From: Streptosporangiaceae bacterium
GTDB taxonomy: Bacteria > Actinomycetota > Actinomycetes > Streptosporangiales > Streptosporangiaceae
Length of the DNA: 64,000 nt
Direction: 5' to 3'
Assembly (NCBI GenBank): GCA_025934375.1
Contig: JAICYD010000005.1
Span: forward strand, 1-64,000
In this document: piece after piece, positions 1 to 8,287 of the stretch
Layout of the letters: every line of letters starts with the position of its first letter
Numbering within the stretch: the stretch's first letter is position 1
Program-made: the position numbers and the translations under genes
Notes under the pieces: model-generated
Database searches by the model: none
The model's input: only the letters and a program-made list of their open reading frames with translations
Told to the model about the DNA's origin: nothing

Positions 1-72
1 CGGTGCTGTCCTCAAGTACGGTGCTGTCCTCAAGTACGGTGCTGTCCTCAAGTACGGTGCTGTCCTCAAGTA
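1..72 (+). repeat. 18-bp tandem repeat, four perfect copies, in frame
   Basis: The unit CGGTGCTGTCCTCAAGTA occurs four times without a mismatch, at 1-18, 19-36, 37-54 and 55-72. In the permease frame each unit reads GAVLKY. The array may continue to the left of the window. It sits where the cytoplasmic N-terminus or first membrane helix of the permease would start. Confidence 0.97.
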
Positions 73-841
73 CGCTGGCGCCGCCCTGCTCGCCGCGTGG
101 GTGCTGTTTCCCATGTACCTGCTGACGATTGGCGCGTTCAGCGTGCAGTCGGCGATCTACCACTATCCCCGCGACATCCTGCCCCCGCTGTCGTGGGGCA
201 CCATGCGGTTCTTCCTCGATTCCCAGGGGGTGGCGACGGCGCTGGGGCGCAGCCTGATCGTCGCCGCGATCACCGCCGCGGCATCGGCGGCCCTGGGGAT
301 CCCGGCCGGGTACGCGCTGGCTCGCTACCGGTTCCGCGGGCGGGACTCCTACCGGGTGACGATCGTGTCGACGCGAGCCTTCCCGGTGGTCGTGCTGTCC
401 ATCCCGCTGGCCGTGTTCGCCTTGCAGTGGGGCATCTACGACACGGTATGGGCGGTGGCGTTCATGCACACCGCGCTGACGCTGCCGTTCGTCGTGCTGA
501 TCAGCTCCAGCGTGCTGGCCGCGATCCCCGCCGACCTGGAGGAGGCGGCTCAGGTGTTCGGGTGCAGCCGCCCGGCGGCGTTCGCCCGGGTGACCTTGCC
601 CCTGGCCATCCCCGGCCTGGCCGCGGCCGGCGGCTTCGCCCTCCTGATGTCCTACAACGAGGTGTTCGCGGCCTCCGTCTTGACGCTGGAGCGGCCCACC
701 CTGCCGGCGTTCGTGCTGAACGCGCTGACATCGTCCCCGGAGCCGTACAAGTACGCGGCCGCGTGGCTGCTGATGGTGCCGACGTTCGTATTTATCTTCT
801 TCATCCGCCGCTACATCCTCGGCGTCGGGCAGGCCCGGTAG
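2..841 (+). CDS. Carbohydrate-type ABC transporter permease (5' end outside window)
   Basis: Inner-membrane permease of a binding-protein-dependent importer of the MalG type. The reading frame is already open at the window edge, so the true start lies upstream; an internal GTG at 101 is not a convincing start because the frame before it encodes normal hydrophobic sequence. Several hydrophobic segments are visible. The cytoplasmic EAA loop that docks on the ATPase reads EEAAQVFGCSRPAAFARVTLP, with its conserved glycine. The protein ends GVGQAR. The ATPase gene follows after 31 bp, so the two form one operon. Solute is probably a sugar or polyol, inferred from family only. The first 72 bases are a perfect 18-bp tandem repeat read in frame as GAVLKY. 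Confidence 0.88.
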   Translation, partial: GAVLKYGAVLKYGAVLKYGAVLKYAGAALLAAWVLFPMYLLTIGAFSVQSAIYHYPRDILPPLSWGTMRFFLDSQGVATALGRSLIVAAITAAASAALGIPAGYALARYRFRGRDSYRVTIVSTRAFPVVVLSIPLAVFALQWGIYDTVWAVAFMHTALTLPFVVLISSSVLAAIPADLEEAAQVFGCSRPAAFARVTLPLAIPGLAAAGGFALLMSYNEVFAASVLTLERPTLPAFVLNALTSSPEPYKYAAAWLLMVPTFVFIFFIRRYILGVGQAR

Positions 842-872
842 ACAACCAGTAGACAAGTAGAGGGGAACCTCG

Positions 873-2009
873 GTGGCCGACATCGTCATCCGCGGGGTAC
901 GCAAGACGTTTGGCCGCGGCCGGGTCGCCGCCGTCGACTTCGTTGACCTGACGGTGGCCGACGGCGAGCTGTTCGTGCTGCTCGGCCCGAGCGGCTGCGG
1001 CAAGACGACGCTGCTGCGGATGATCGCGGGCCTGGAGGCCGCCGACAGCGGTTCGATAGTGATCGGCGACCGGGAGGTGACCACGCTGCCGCCGCGCAAG
1101 CGGGACCTGGCGATGGTCTTCCAGAACTACGCGGTCTTCCCGCACCTGACCGTGGAGCAGAACATCGCCTTCGGCCTGCGGATGAAGGGCGGCGCCGGCG
1201 CCGCCGAGATCACGGGGAAGGTGCGGCAGGCCGCCGACCTGGTCGACCTCGGCGGCCTGCTGGACCGCCGCCCCGCGCAGCTGTCCGGCGGGCAGCAGCA
1301 GCGAGTCGCGGTCGCCCGGGCGCTCGCCGTCAGCCCCTCGGTGCTGCTGATGGACGAGCCGCTGTCGAACCTGGACGCGCTGCTGCGGCTGAAGTTCCGC
1401 TCTGACCTCAAGCGGATCGTCCACGAGCTGGGCACGACCGTCATCTACGTCACCCATGACCAGGTCGAGGCGCTGAGCCTGGCCGACCGGATGGCCGTCA
1501 TGAGAGAAGGGCGGATCGTGCAGGCCGGGCCGCCGCTGGAGGTGTATGACCACCCGGCGTCCACCTTCGTGGGCGGCTTCCTGGGCAGCCCGCCGATGAA
1601 CTTCCTGCCGGTCGCGATCGACGGCGTCGTGTCCCCCGGCCCGCGATCATCGGAGGCGGGCTCCGCCGACGACGGCCCCCGCGCCATGGTGGGGCCCCGC
1701 GGGGATAGCTTCCCCGCCCCCGAGGCCATGCGCGGCTGGTGCGGGCGGGAACTCGTGGCCGGCATCCGCGGCGAGAACATGGACGTGCTCGGCGAGCGCG
1801 CCCCCGGGACCGTCGCCGGGAAGGTCCTGGTCGTCGAGCCGCTCGGCGCGCAAACCCTGGTCACCGTGGCCAGCCAGGACACCGAGGTCAAGGTGCTGAC
1901 CGCGCCCGGCTACACCGCCCCGCCCGGCGGCGACGTGTGGCTGCGCCCCGTCCCCGACAAGGTCCGCTGGTACGACCCCGACTCCGGTGCCGAGCTCACC
2001 GGCCCGTAA
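873..2009 (+). CDS. ABC transporter ATP-binding protein (MalK/UgpC class)
   Basis: ATPase that drives sugar or polyamine-type import together with the permease just upstream. Walker A is GPSGCGKTT near residue 36, the Q-loop region is FQNYAVFPHLT, the signature is LSGGQQQRVAVARAL, and Walker B is LLMDEPLSNLD followed by the switch histidine in YVTHDQ. The C-terminal part resembles a TOBE regulatory domain. It is 378 residues long, normal for MalK-like proteins. The GTG start at 873 has a GAGGGG ribosome site ahead of it. A low-complexity stretch at about residues 250-285 (PGPRSSEAGSADDGPR and following) looks like an insertion between the ATPase and TOBE parts. Confidence 0.93.
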   Translation: MADIVIRGVRKTFGRGRVAAVDFVDLTVADGELFVLLGPSGCGKTTLLRMIAGLEAADSGSIVIGDREVTTLPPRKRDLAMVFQNYAVFPHLTVEQNIAFGLRMKGGAGAAEITGKVRQAADLVDLGGLLDRRPAQLSGGQQQRVAVARALAVSPSVLLMDEPLSNLDALLRLKFRSDLKRIVHELGTTVIYVTHDQVEALSLADRMAVMREGRIVQAGPPLEVYDHPASTFVGGFLGSPPMNFLPVAIDGVVSPGPRSSEAGSADDGPRAMVGPRGDSFPAPEAMRGWCGRELVAGIRGENMDVLGERAPGTVAGKVLVVEPLGAQTLVTVASQDTEVKVLTAPGYTAPPGGDVWLRPVPDKVRWYDPDSGAELTGP

Positions 2010-2062
2010 CCCGCGCCTGCCGCCCAGTCAGCGGCACTACGCCGCGCTCAGCGCTGCTCGTT

Positions 2063-2125
2063 ATGGACGCGCGCCTGCTGGCCACCGCCGACCACGACGG
2101 CACTCGCCTGTGGGCCCTGCCCTGA
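2063..2125 (+). pseudogene. Remnant of a WD40 blade
   Basis: An ATG at 2063 opens a 20-codon frame reading MDARLLATADHDGTRLWALP and then TGA. This matches the end of a WD40 blade (DGxLLATAsxDGTxRLW). No further blade can be read upstream, where the ATPase gene ends at 2009. It looks like the last blade of a decayed beta-propeller gene. An intact eight-blade WD40 gene lies at 53511-54524, but the two are not obviously copies. Confidence 0.55.
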
Positions 2126-2205
2126 CCTCCACCATGCACGCCGATCCACCGCCCGCTCACCTCGTCCATTCCGGCCGCGCCAATCGCCGTCCGGGCATTT
2201 AGTCG

Positions 2206-2214
2206 TGATAGAAT
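2206..2214 (+). promoter_or_regulatory. Possible extended -10 promoter element
   Basis: TGATAGAAT sits in a short AT-rich stretch (about 2195-2260) ahead of the DUF222/HNH gene. TAGAAT is a good -10 and the upstream TG makes it an extended -10. No clear -35 is seen. Transcription from here would give a leader of about 65 nt. Confidence 0.4.
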
Positions 2215-2284
2215 TCGAAGTAGTCCTGTTAATTGTATTTTGTTCTGAAAATGATCATCTGGCGGCCCCGGGGAGGTGTGCGCG

Positions 2285-4363
2285 ATGGCAGGCTTCACGG
2301 CTGGGGACGACAAGCGGCAGCGACCTTCGAGGAGACGATCTTCGGAGGAAGGGTCTTCGGCGGAAGGGCCCCCCGGAGGACGGCCCCCCGAGGATCGCAA
2401 CCCCCGCTGGGAACGGTTCGCGCAGGGCGCGCCGGGCGACGAGGCAAAGCCCAGCGCACGGCAGGTGGCGCTCTTGAGCGAGCTGTCAGGGCCAGATGGA
2501 CGGTGCGCGGGCGCTACCGATGACGAGGTCTTCGGCGTGCTCGGCCAGTGGGACGCGGTGAACTGCTGGGTGGAAGGCCGGCAGCTGGCGGTGGTGCGCG
2601 AGCTCATCCGCCGCCGCCCTGACGAGCGGAACGCGGGCGCGGCGACGGAGCCCGGGCTCCCGTGGGACTGGGATGACCGGCTCGCCCGCGAGATCGCACT
2701 CGAATTGCACGTGTCCGTCCCCGCCGCGCAAAAGCTCGCCTGGGCCGCCTGGGCGCTGGAGGCCCGGCTGCCCCGGATCGGCGATGCCCTTGACAACGGC
2801 CGGCTCCGCCTCGGCAAGGTCAAGATGGTCATCGAGGAGACCGACGTGCTCCTCGATCCCGGCCAGCTCGCCGCGGCTGAGGAGCTGATACTGGCCGGCC
2901 TCGACCGGTGCAGGACCTGGCTGGACCTGCAGCGCCTGGTTCAGCGGGCCGTGGTCACCGTCGACCCGGACGGCGCGCGCAAGCGGCGGGAGCGGGAGGA
3001 AAAGGAGCACGCGCGGGTCCGCTTCTGGCGCGAGGCCGCCGGGACCTGCGCCCTGAAGGGGGCCGGCCTGCCGACCGACGAGGCCTTGAAGGCGTACGCC
3101 CACGTTGACCAGCGCGCCCAGCAGTACCGCGCGGCCGGCGTCAAGCGCCCGATTGACATCCTGCGCGTAGCCGCCTACCTCGACCTACTCAACCTGGTCC
3201 CGGTCGCCGACCGGATCGCCCGCTTTCAGGCCGAGGACATCGCCCAGGACGCCGGCGCGCCCGCCGGGACCACGCGGCCGCCCACCGGGAAACCAAGGCC
3301 AGACCCTACCTCCAACGACGCCGCCGCCCGGCCCGCCTCACCCCAGACAGGCCCGGATGGGGACCCCTGGAATCGCCCGCCCGACGACGGCTTCCCGGTC
3401 GCCGAGGACCCGTGCGGACGGTGCTCGCTGGGCGAGTGCCCCTGCCGCGACTGGGTACCCACCGAGCCCCCGTGCGCCGACTGCGGCCAGGACGCCTGCC
3501 AGTGCGGCCGCCCCGCTGGTGATGGCACCGCGCCTCATGGCACCGCGAGCGAAGGCACCGCGAGCGAAGGCACCGCGAGCGATGCTGCCGCCGGCCCAGG
3601 CTCCGGGAACCCCCCGGGACCCGAGCCGGCCATCGCCGCGGAGGTCAACCTGATCCTGCGTCACCTTGACATCCCGTTCGTCACCGCCGCCGGTTACCGG
3701 CTGCGGGCCGGAGCGGCCCGCAGCCTCGGCACTCTCGACCCCGCCCTGGCCCGCCGGATCGCCGAGGCGGCCGCCCGGCACCCGGGCAGCACGTTCTGCC
3801 TGACCATCGTCAACGCCGACGGTCACGCCATCGGGCATGGCTGCTGCAAGCCCCGTAAGGAACGCCAGTCACGCCGATCCCGCAAGGGCCAGCGGGACGG
3901 CCCGCCACCTCCCCCACCACCAGCATCTAGCTTCACCCTCACCCCTAGTCCGGGCTCCGGGCCGCCAGGCGGCTATGGCTCCTGGATCCTCACGCTCCCC
4001 GGGCGGGCCGGACAGTACGTCGTCGACCTGCACCCGGTTCCGACCGACGGGTGCGGGCATCAGTACGAGTCGGCCCGTCACGACCCGGGCGACCTCCTGC
4101 GGCACCTCGTCACCGTGCGCGATGGCGAGTGCGGCTTCCCGGCCTGCTCCCGGCCTGCCCGGGAATCGGACTTCGAGCATGCGCGGCCATTCGAGCAAGG
4201 CGGCCCCACCTGCGGCTGTAACTGCTGGTCGTGCAGTCGCTCCTGCCATCAGCTCAAGCAGTCCGGCGGCTGGGAGGTCACGGAGATCAGGCCCGGCTAC
4301 CACCAGTGGACCACCCCGTCTGGCCGCACGTTCACCCAAGAGCCCTGGCGATACCCCGCCTGA
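2285..4363 (+). CDS. DUF222 / 13E12-family protein with C-terminal HNH endonuclease domain
   Basis: Large actinobacterial protein of the 13E12 repeat family. The helical DUF222-like region covers about residues 50-330. The C-terminus carries an HNH zinc-finger nuclease motif: CGFPAC, then DFEHARPFEQGG (first His), then an Asn and CHQLK (last His), so the metal and catalytic residues look present. The middle is unusual: a cysteine cluster (CGRCSLGECPC, CADCGQDACQCG), a GTASE repeat and a run of seven prolines. ATG 2285 is chosen because GGGAGG at 2271-2276 is well spaced; the GTG at 2276 overlaps that site. Exact role is unknown. Homologs occur in many copies in actinobacteria and are often treated as selfish or mobile. 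Confidence 0.85.
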   Translation: MAGFTAGDDKRQRPSRRRSSEEGSSAEGPPGGRPPEDRNPRWERFAQGAPGDEAKPSARQVALLSELSGPDGRCAGATDDEVFGVLGQWDAVNCWVEGRQLAVVRELIRRRPDERNAGAATEPGLPWDWDDRLAREIALELHVSVPAAQKLAWAAWALEARLPRIGDALDNGRLRLGKVKMVIEETDVLLDPGQLAAAEELILAGLDRCRTWLDLQRLVQRAVVTVDPDGARKRREREEKEHARVRFWREAAGTCALKGAGLPTDEALKAYAHVDQRAQQYRAAGVKRPIDILRVAAYLDLLNLVPVADRIARFQAEDIAQDAGAPAGTTRPPTGKPRPDPTSNDAAARPASPQTGPDGDPWNRPPDDGFPVAEDPCGRCSLGECPCRDWVPTEPPCADCGQDACQCGRPAGDGTAPHGTASEGTASEGTASDAAAGPGSGNPPGPEPAIAAEVNLILRHLDIPFVTAAGYRLRAGAARSLGTLDPALARRIAEAAARHPGSTFCLTIVNADGHAIGHGCCKPRKERQSRRSRKGQRDGPPPPPPPASSFTLTPSPGSGPPGGYGSWILTLPGRAGQYVVDLHPVPTDGCGHQYESARHDPGDLLRHLVTVRDGECGFPACSRPARESDFEHARPFEQGGPTCGCNCWSCSRSCHQLKQSGGWEVTEIRPGYHQWTTPSGRTFTQEPWRYPA
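3539..3583 (+). repeat. 15-bp in-frame tandem repeat (GTASE), three copies
   Basis: Unit GGCACCGCGAGCGAA at 3539-3553 and 3554-3568, with a third copy at 3569-3583 changed only in the last base. It encodes GTASE repeats inside the disordered linker of the HNH protein. Degenerate relatives (GATGGCACCGCG and CATGGCACCGCG) lie just before it. Confidence 0.92.
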
Positions 4364-4563
4364 GGACAGGGCCGTTGAACCTCGGCCGCCGCCCATCCGT
4401 TTAGCTCAGTAGGACGGGGGCGCCCTGGGCATCGGTTGGGGAACGGCTCAGGGCACCGCCACACGCACGCCCGATCACGGGAATGGGAACCGGGCTCGCG
4501 CGCAGGGTTGGCAACGCGGGGGTAACGCGGCCTGGCCGGAAACGGCAGGAGCGGGAGATTCAC

Positions 4564-4983
4564 ATGACCGACGTAACCAGCGCGTCCGAGGGCGGCCAGC
4601 TGCGCCCGGAAGACGCCGCCACCTTGACGGAGTTCCAGGCTCGCCGCGACGCCGAACTGGACCGGATCGGCGCGGCAAACCGGTCCGGGCGCGGCCGGGC
4701 GCGGCTCGCCTTGGTCATCGCGGGCATGATTCCCTGCGGCGCCCTCTGGTACTGGTTCTGGTGGTACTCGGGCCCGGCGCGGTGGGGCATGAGCTGGGCG
4801 CTCACCCCAAGCGGGGCACTCACAGGGACCCGGTCGCGTTCTCGATCTCGGAGTCGGGGATCCAGTTGCCGTGGAAGCCGGCGTTGTGCCGGTGCGGGAT
4901 ATGGATGCGCGCGACCGGGCCGCCGAGCAGGTCCTGGGCGTGGTAGATCAGCACCTCGCTGGAGTCCGTCGGCAAGTCGATGA
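4564..4983 (+). pseudogene. Small membrane protein ORF, probably truncated at its 3' end
   Basis: ATG 4564 follows a purine-rich site (AGGAGCGGGAG). The first 85 or so residues look genuine: a charged helix (DAATLTEFQARRDAELDRIG) followed by one hydrophobic segment with the residues LALVIAGMIPCGALWYWFWW. From about 4815 the frame becomes Arg/Ser-rich and is simply the reverse strand of the carotenoid-oxygenase gene, which ends at 4820 on the other strand. The overlap is 164 bp. The simplest reading is a small gene whose native end was lost when the oxygenase gene came to lie beside it. A genuine antisense 3' overlap is the alternative. Function unknown. Confidence 0.45.
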
Positions 4984-6310
4984 CGCTGGTGATGAGCCAG
5001 CCGTCGTCTTCGGCGGACTCTGGCGACATGGGCACGAACAGCGTCTCGATGCCGACCCGGCCCGGGCCGTGGTCGAAGAACTCACTGCTGCCGGCGGCCA
5101 GGTCGTGCTTGAGGATGCCGCTGTTGCCCATGCGGGAGTTCATGTAGGCGTACCGGTGCTGGTAGCCGGTCAGCCGCTCGTCATGCCGGGGCATCTCCTG
5201 CGGCCGGTCGGACAGGACCTCCCGGGTCGCCGTCCCCTTCTGCGGGTCGATGATGAACCGGGCCAGGTGCGACTTGGAGTCGGTCGGGCCGGACAGGTCG
5301 TTCTTGAACAGGACGGGAGCGTTGCACGCGTCCAGCGCGACGTTGCCATCGGGCAGGTCGAAGGCGTTCAGGGTGTGGAAGACGCACGCGCCGGGCGCGT
5401 CGGCGTAGCTAATCCTGCCGCCGGCCCCGCCGGGCCCGGAACCGTCCCGGCGGACCAGCCCGAACCGGACCGGGTAGTCCTGGTCCCACATGAACGGGAA
5501 CTCAAGGCCCGCGGCGTGCGCGGCCTCGTTGAACTGGACCGGGCCGTCGAGGAAGATCGCCCACGTGGGCGTGATCGCGCAGTCGTGGATCACCGGGCGG
5601 CCGGTCAGCGGCACCTCCACGCGCTCGCTGACCTTGCCGTCAGCGCCAAGGACCTGATACAGCGCGTGGTCCCACTGCCAGAAGTACGCCACCCCGTGCA
5701 GCGCGCCGGTGCGCGGGTCGCGGTGCGGGTGCGCCGTCCATGAGCCGCCGAGCGTCCCGTCGAAGTCGCAGCGGGCGACCGACTCCAGCTCGTAGCTGAC
5801 CTCGATCGGCAGCACGCCGCCCTCGGCGAAGGAGTACGTGCGGCCGTTGACCGCGAACACGTGCGTCTGCGAGACGTTGGCCTCGACGAACCGCGGCCCC
5901 TTCCGCTCCTTGTAAGGTTCACGGCGGCTGATGACCTCCGGGCCGGGGAGCCGGGGCAGGCCCAGGCTCTTGGTGATCTTGTCGTCGCGCACGAACCGGT
6001 TGCGGTACCACAGCGCCTTGCCGTCCCGTATGCGCACCCCGAAGATCATGCCGGAGCCGATGAACCAGTTGTAGGTCCGCGGGTTCTCCGGGTCGAAGGG
6101 GTTGGCGTTGGAGCCCACGCGCAGGAACCGGCCGTTGAGCTCCCGGGGGATCGTGCCGGTGACCCGCAGGTCGTGAATGGTCATCTCCTGGCGGACCGGC
6201 GCGAACGGTCCCTCCAGGTAGCCGTTGACCGGGGCGTCGCCGCCCTCGATGGCCGCAGGGTCGCTGCTCCCCGTGGATTCGCCGGGCAGGCTCAGGTGCG
6301 TCTTGGCCAT
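4820..6310 (-). CDS. Carotenoid oxygenase / stilbene dioxygenase family protein
   Basis: Non-heme Fe(II) dioxygenase of the RPE65/carotenoid-cleavage family, 496 residues, full family length. The enzymes cleave a double bond in carotenoids, apocarotenoids or stilbenes. The four iron-binding histidines can be assigned to SWTAHPHRDP, VIHDCAIT, VFHTLNAF and the near-terminal GFHGNW. The family N-terminal motif appears as GTIPRELNGRFLRVGSN. The start at 6310 has GAGGAG a few bases upstream. No carotenoid synthesis genes are nearby, so the substrate is open; a plant-derived phenylpropanoid is possible given the benzoate genes 2 kb away, but that is only inference. Confidence 0.9.
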   Translation of the reverse strand: MAKTHLSLPGESTGSSDPAAIEGGDAPVNGYLEGPFAPVRQEMTIHDLRVTGTIPRELNGRFLRVGSNANPFDPENPRTYNWFIGSGMIFGVRIRDGKALWYRNRFVRDDKITKSLGLPRLPGPEVISRREPYKERKGPRFVEANVSQTHVFAVNGRTYSFAEGGVLPIEVSYELESVARCDFDGTLGGSWTAHPHRDPRTGALHGVAYFWQWDHALYQVLGADGKVSERVEVPLTGRPVIHDCAITPTWAIFLDGPVQFNEAAHAAGLEFPFMWDQDYPVRFGLVRRDGSGPGGAGGRISYADAPGACVFHTLNAFDLPDGNVALDACNAPVLFKNDLSGPTDSKSHLARFIIDPQKGTATREVLSDRPQEMPRHDERLTGYQHRYAYMNSRMGNSGILKHDLAAGSSEFFDHGPGRVGIETLFVPMSPESAEDDGWLITSVIDLPTDSSEVLIYHAQDLLGGPVARIHIPHRHNAGFHGNWIPDSEIENATGSL

Positions 6311-6669
6311 CGTTGCTCTCCTCGGCGTCGGCGTCGTGGCGGCTTTCGTTGCGTACCAGCCAGTATGCGCATCGATGTCGCCCAGGTCTTTAGCGGAGTA
6401 TTCAACCTTTGATCTGACTCTCGTATGAAAGTTACAATGCGGACGACCCCGAGCTGCTGGCGCCGGTCCCGAGGCGCGCGGGGGCTGCTAGCGCAAAACG
6501 CCTGTGCATATGCACGGGATTTTGCAGGGGCGCGCGGGCTAGATAGTGCGCGAGGTACGATGGCGGTCGCACGAACTGGGTATATACCTGCAAACCAGTA
6601 AGAATGGGACCACGCGGAGCGAGATGGCGGGTACTGTATGGCACCGTGCAGTAATGCGTCGGGTCGCCC
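6311..6669. other. Intergenic region between divergent genes, no gene seen
   Basis: 359 bp between the oxygenase (leftward) and the ATPase (rightward). It is less GC-rich than the surroundings and must hold both promoters, but I see no convincing -35/-10 pair, terminator or RNA gene. TACTGT near 6632 could be a -10 for the rightward gene. Confidence 0.5.
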
Positions 6670-7125
6670 GTGCCTGACTGGCCGCTGACCTCGTACCTGG
6701 GTCCGCTGGGAGCATTGCCGACCGCGCCCCGGCTGGCCCGTGGTTTCGTCGTCCAGGTGCTCACCAGCTGGGGGCTGACCGAGTCCCTTGACGTCCTTGA
6801 GCTGATCGCCAGCGAGCTCGCCACCAACGTGGTGCGGGCGGCGACCGACGCCGACGGCATCCCCCGCTACGACTTCGACGGTCGGCTGCACCTGATGTGG
6901 CTGCGGCTGCTGTCGGACAAGGACAAGGTCATGCTCGAGGTCTGGGACGACCTCCCGGAGACCCTCGGCGCCCCGGTCACCCGGCACGCCCGCGATGACG
7001 ACGAAACGGGTCGCGGCCTGGACATGGTCGAGATGCTGACCGATGACTGGGGGTGGGAGACGGTTCCCGGCTGGACCGGAAAGCGCGTCTGGGCGATCGT
7101 CTCCGCCAAGTATGAAGACCAGTAG
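6670..7125 (+). CDS. RsbW-like ATP-binding protein (anti-sigma/HATPase_c family)
   Basis: Small single-domain GHKL ATPase of 151 residues, the type found in dozens of copies in streptomycetes. The N-box is ELIASELATNVVRAA (residues about 45-60), and the G2-type loop is DETGRGLDMVEML followed by DDWGWE. The G1 motif with its usual Asp is present in degenerate form (EVWDDLPE). Such proteins usually bind anti-anti-sigma factors or act in signalling. No sigma factor or antagonist gene is adjacent, so the partner is unknown. Start is a GTG at 6670 with no clear ribosome site. Confidence 0.85.
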   Translation: MPDWPLTSYLGPLGALPTAPRLARGFVVQVLTSWGLTESLDVLELIASELATNVVRAATDADGIPRYDFDGRLHLMWLRLLSDKDKVMLEVWDDLPETLGAPVTRHARDDDETGRGLDMVEMLTDDWGWETVPGWTGKRVWAIVSAKYEDQ

Positions 7126-7196
7126 CTTTTGGCTAACGCTGAACGCGCTGCCAAGCCCGCCTCGTAAGTCCTGGGATCCAGCCCCAGGGCGAGCCG

Positions 7197-8051
7197 CTAG
7201 CGGGTCGAGACGGGGTTGAACCCGGACAAGGTCAGGTGGCCGGCGTCGACCGGGATGACGACGCCGGTCACCTTCGCGGCGAGGTCGGAGTTCAGGTACA
7301 GCGCGGTGTCCGCGATGTCCTGCGGGTCCAGCCACGAGGTGCCCTTCAGCAGCGTGTAGTGGAAGCCGCCCTCGTCCATGTCGGCCTCGGTGCCGCCGGG
7401 GTGGCCGGCCAGCATGTCCCACATGCCCTGGTGGTTGGTCATCGGCGTCTTGACGGCGCCCGGGCTGACCGCGTTGCACCGGATGCCGTGGGGGGCCAGT
7501 TCCAGCGCCAGGTTCTTCATCAGCCCGATGAGGCCATGCTTGGCGGCCACGTAGTGCGCGGTGTACTGCCCGGCCTCCAGGGCGTTGACCGACGCGGTGA
7601 TCACGATGGAACCGGACCCGCGCTCGATCATGTGCGGCGCAACCGCCTTGGCCGAGCGCCACACGCCGGACAGGTTAACCCCGACCATTTCCTCCCACGC
7701 CGCATCGGTCAGCTCCCAGAAGTTGCCGAGCGTCCAGATGCCGGCGTTGGCGATGAGGATGTCGATCTTGCCGAGCTCGGCGATCCCCGCCGCGACCGCC
7801 GCGTCCAGCTCGGCCTGGCTGCGGACGTCGGCCTTCATGGCGATGGCCCGGCGGTCCAGCGCCTCGACCTGCCGGACCGTCTCGTCCATGTCCTCGCGGG
7901 TGGCCAGCTTGTAGGAAACGCTCGGCAGCTGATCGAGGATGTCCACGATGATCACATCGGCGCCCTCGCGCGCGCAGGTCACCGCGTGCGCCCGCCCCTG
8001 TCCGCGCGCCCCTCCGGTAATGAAGGCCACCTTGCCGTCCAGCATGCCCAT
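7197..8051 (-). CDS. SDR family oxidoreductase, mycofactocin-coupled type
   Basis: NAD(P)-dependent short-chain dehydrogenase, 284 residues. The cofactor motif is TGGARGQGRAHA at residues 13-24, followed by ADVIIVDI. The catalytic residues are Ser in ITASVNA and YxxxK in YVAAKHG. The GARGQGRxHA signature and the long insert after the second strand (LDQLPSVSYKLATREDMDETVRQVE) are typical of mycofactocin-dependent SDRs, where the cofactor is not exchanged freely. The GGAGG ribosome site before 8051 supports the start. No mycofactocin synthesis genes are in the window. Substrate unknown, probably an alcohol. Confidence 0.88.
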   Translation of the reverse strand: MGMLDGKVAFITGGARGQGRAHAVTCAREGADVIIVDILDQLPSVSYKLATREDMDETVRQVEALDRRAIAMKADVRSQAELDAAVAAGIAELGKIDILIANAGIWTLGNFWELTDAAWEEMVGVNLSGVWRSAKAVAPHMIERGSGSIVITASVNALEAGQYTAHYVAAKHGLIGLMKNLALELAPHGIRCNAVSPGAVKTPMTNHQGMWDMLAGHPGGTEADMDEGGFHYTLLKGTSWLDPQDIADTALYLNSDLAAKVTGVVIPVDAGHLTLSGFNPVSTR

Positions 8052-8269
8052 CGCGGTCCTCCGCTCGCCTCAGCGCGCCCCGTTTCCGGTGCTCGCGGCC
8101 CACTGGCGAGGATGCCGCGTGCGCCGAGGCGGCGCAAGGGAGTCCTCGCGGCCCTGTGCGCGACCCCAATGACGCCACAACGCGACTTGGCCCGCGCCCA
8201 GACCCCAACGCCAAGCACCAACCCCGCGAACCCCGACGCCAAGCGCCCACCACCAAGCGCCTCTTGCTG

Positions 8270-8287
8270 CGCCTCTTGCTGTTATCA
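8270..8287. repeat. Dispersed 18-bp repeat, copy 1
   Basis: CGCCTCTTGCTGTTATCA here is identical to 29950-29967. Here it covers the TGA stop of the 3-hydroxyacyl-CoA dehydrogenase and is preceded by a partial tandem duplication (GCGCCTCTTGCT twice). The rest of the 233-bp gap to 8052 is a short-repeat-rich stretch without a gene. Confidence 0.7.

Noticed and set aside
1-72. CRISPR-like array
   Set aside because: Units are directly adjacent with no spacers and stay in frame with a permease gene.
4393-4460. tRNA-like start GTTTAGCTCAGTAGGAC
   Set aside because: Resembles the D-arm of a tRNA, but no anticodon stem, T-arm or acceptor pairing follows.
8052-8284. ORFs in the gap between the SDR and dehydrogenase genes
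   Set aside because: Encoded by short GC-rich repeats, no ribosome site or family.
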